From: an uncultured Clostridia bacterium | Lineage (GTDB): Bacteria; Bacillota_A; Clostridia; TANB77; CAG-508 | DNA length: 5,354 nucleotides | NCBI GenBank assembly: GCA_947369305.1 | Contig: CANBLA010000074.1 | Span: 1 to 5,354 of the forward strand | Direction of reading: 5' to 3' | Part shown: one piece after another, positions 5,324-5,354 of the stretch | How positions within the stretch are numbered: position 1 is the stretch's first letter | Layout of the letters: every line of letters starts with the position of its first letter | Notes under the pieces: generated by a model | Database searches by the model: none | Told to the model about the DNA's origin: nothing | What the model saw: the letters and a program-made list of their open reading frames with translations, nothing else | Translations under genes and position numbers: made by a program

Positions 5324-5333
5324 ATGATAAAAT
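5305..5333 (+). promoter_or_regulatory. Probable vegetative promoter for the next gene, overlapping the terminator
   Basis: TTGCTA (5305-5310) and TAAAAT (5328-5333) are separated by exactly 17 bases, and TG at 5325-5326 makes the -10 an extended one. The -35 lies in the loop and right arm of the preceding terminator, so termination and initiation signals are fused. The gene it serves lies beyond the window. Confidence 0.55.
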
Positions 5334-5354
5334 GAGTAAAAATAGAATGATAAT

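Overview
The window comes from a strongly AT-rich Gram-positive genome. Coding regions favour AAA, GAA, AAT, ATA and AGA, Shine-Dalgarno sites are strong (AAGGAGG type), U-tailed intrinsic terminators are clear, and Trp is read from TGG, so the code looks standard. Together with the gene families this suggests a Clostridia-like Firmicute, perhaps a gut commensal; the taxon is an inference. All genes are on the + strand.

The layout is a tandem series of membrane-signalling modules, each separated by an intrinsic terminator. Module A (1-623) is only the 3' end of a gene for a secreted/membrane sensor, homologous to the C-terminal half of the module B anti-sigma factor, followed by a terminator. 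Module B (about 635-3158) has a candidate ECF-type promoter, an ECF-like sigma factor, an overlapping single-pass anti-sigma factor (DUF4179-like), a small protein with a C-terminal membrane anchor that I do not recognise, and a terminator. Module C (about 3160-5323) has a second, quite different ECF sigma factor, an overlapping 508-residue DUF4179-like anti-sigma factor, and a terminator whose stem starts in the stop codon. The last 30 bases contain a probable promoter for whatever follows.

The expected working model from ECF biology is that each membrane anti-sigma factor holds its sigma factor through a short cytoplasmic N-terminus. The extracytoplasmic beta-rich domain senses an unknown envelope signal and releases the sigma factor, which may then transcribe its own operon. 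In both complete modules the anti-sigma Shine-Dalgarno and start codon lie inside the last codons of the sigma gene, which suggests translational coupling and controlled stoichiometry.

The points most worth a second look are: the tail-anchored third gene of module B; a strong in-frame internal ribosome site that would make a form of the module B anti-sigma factor lacking its sigma-binding segment; a 13-bp perfect inverted repeat and ECF-like promoter upstream of module B; and the repeated terminator-then-TGATAAAAT arrangement at the ends of modules B and C. No RNA genes, mobile elements or CRISPR arrays were seen. No intergenic gap exceeds 300 bases.
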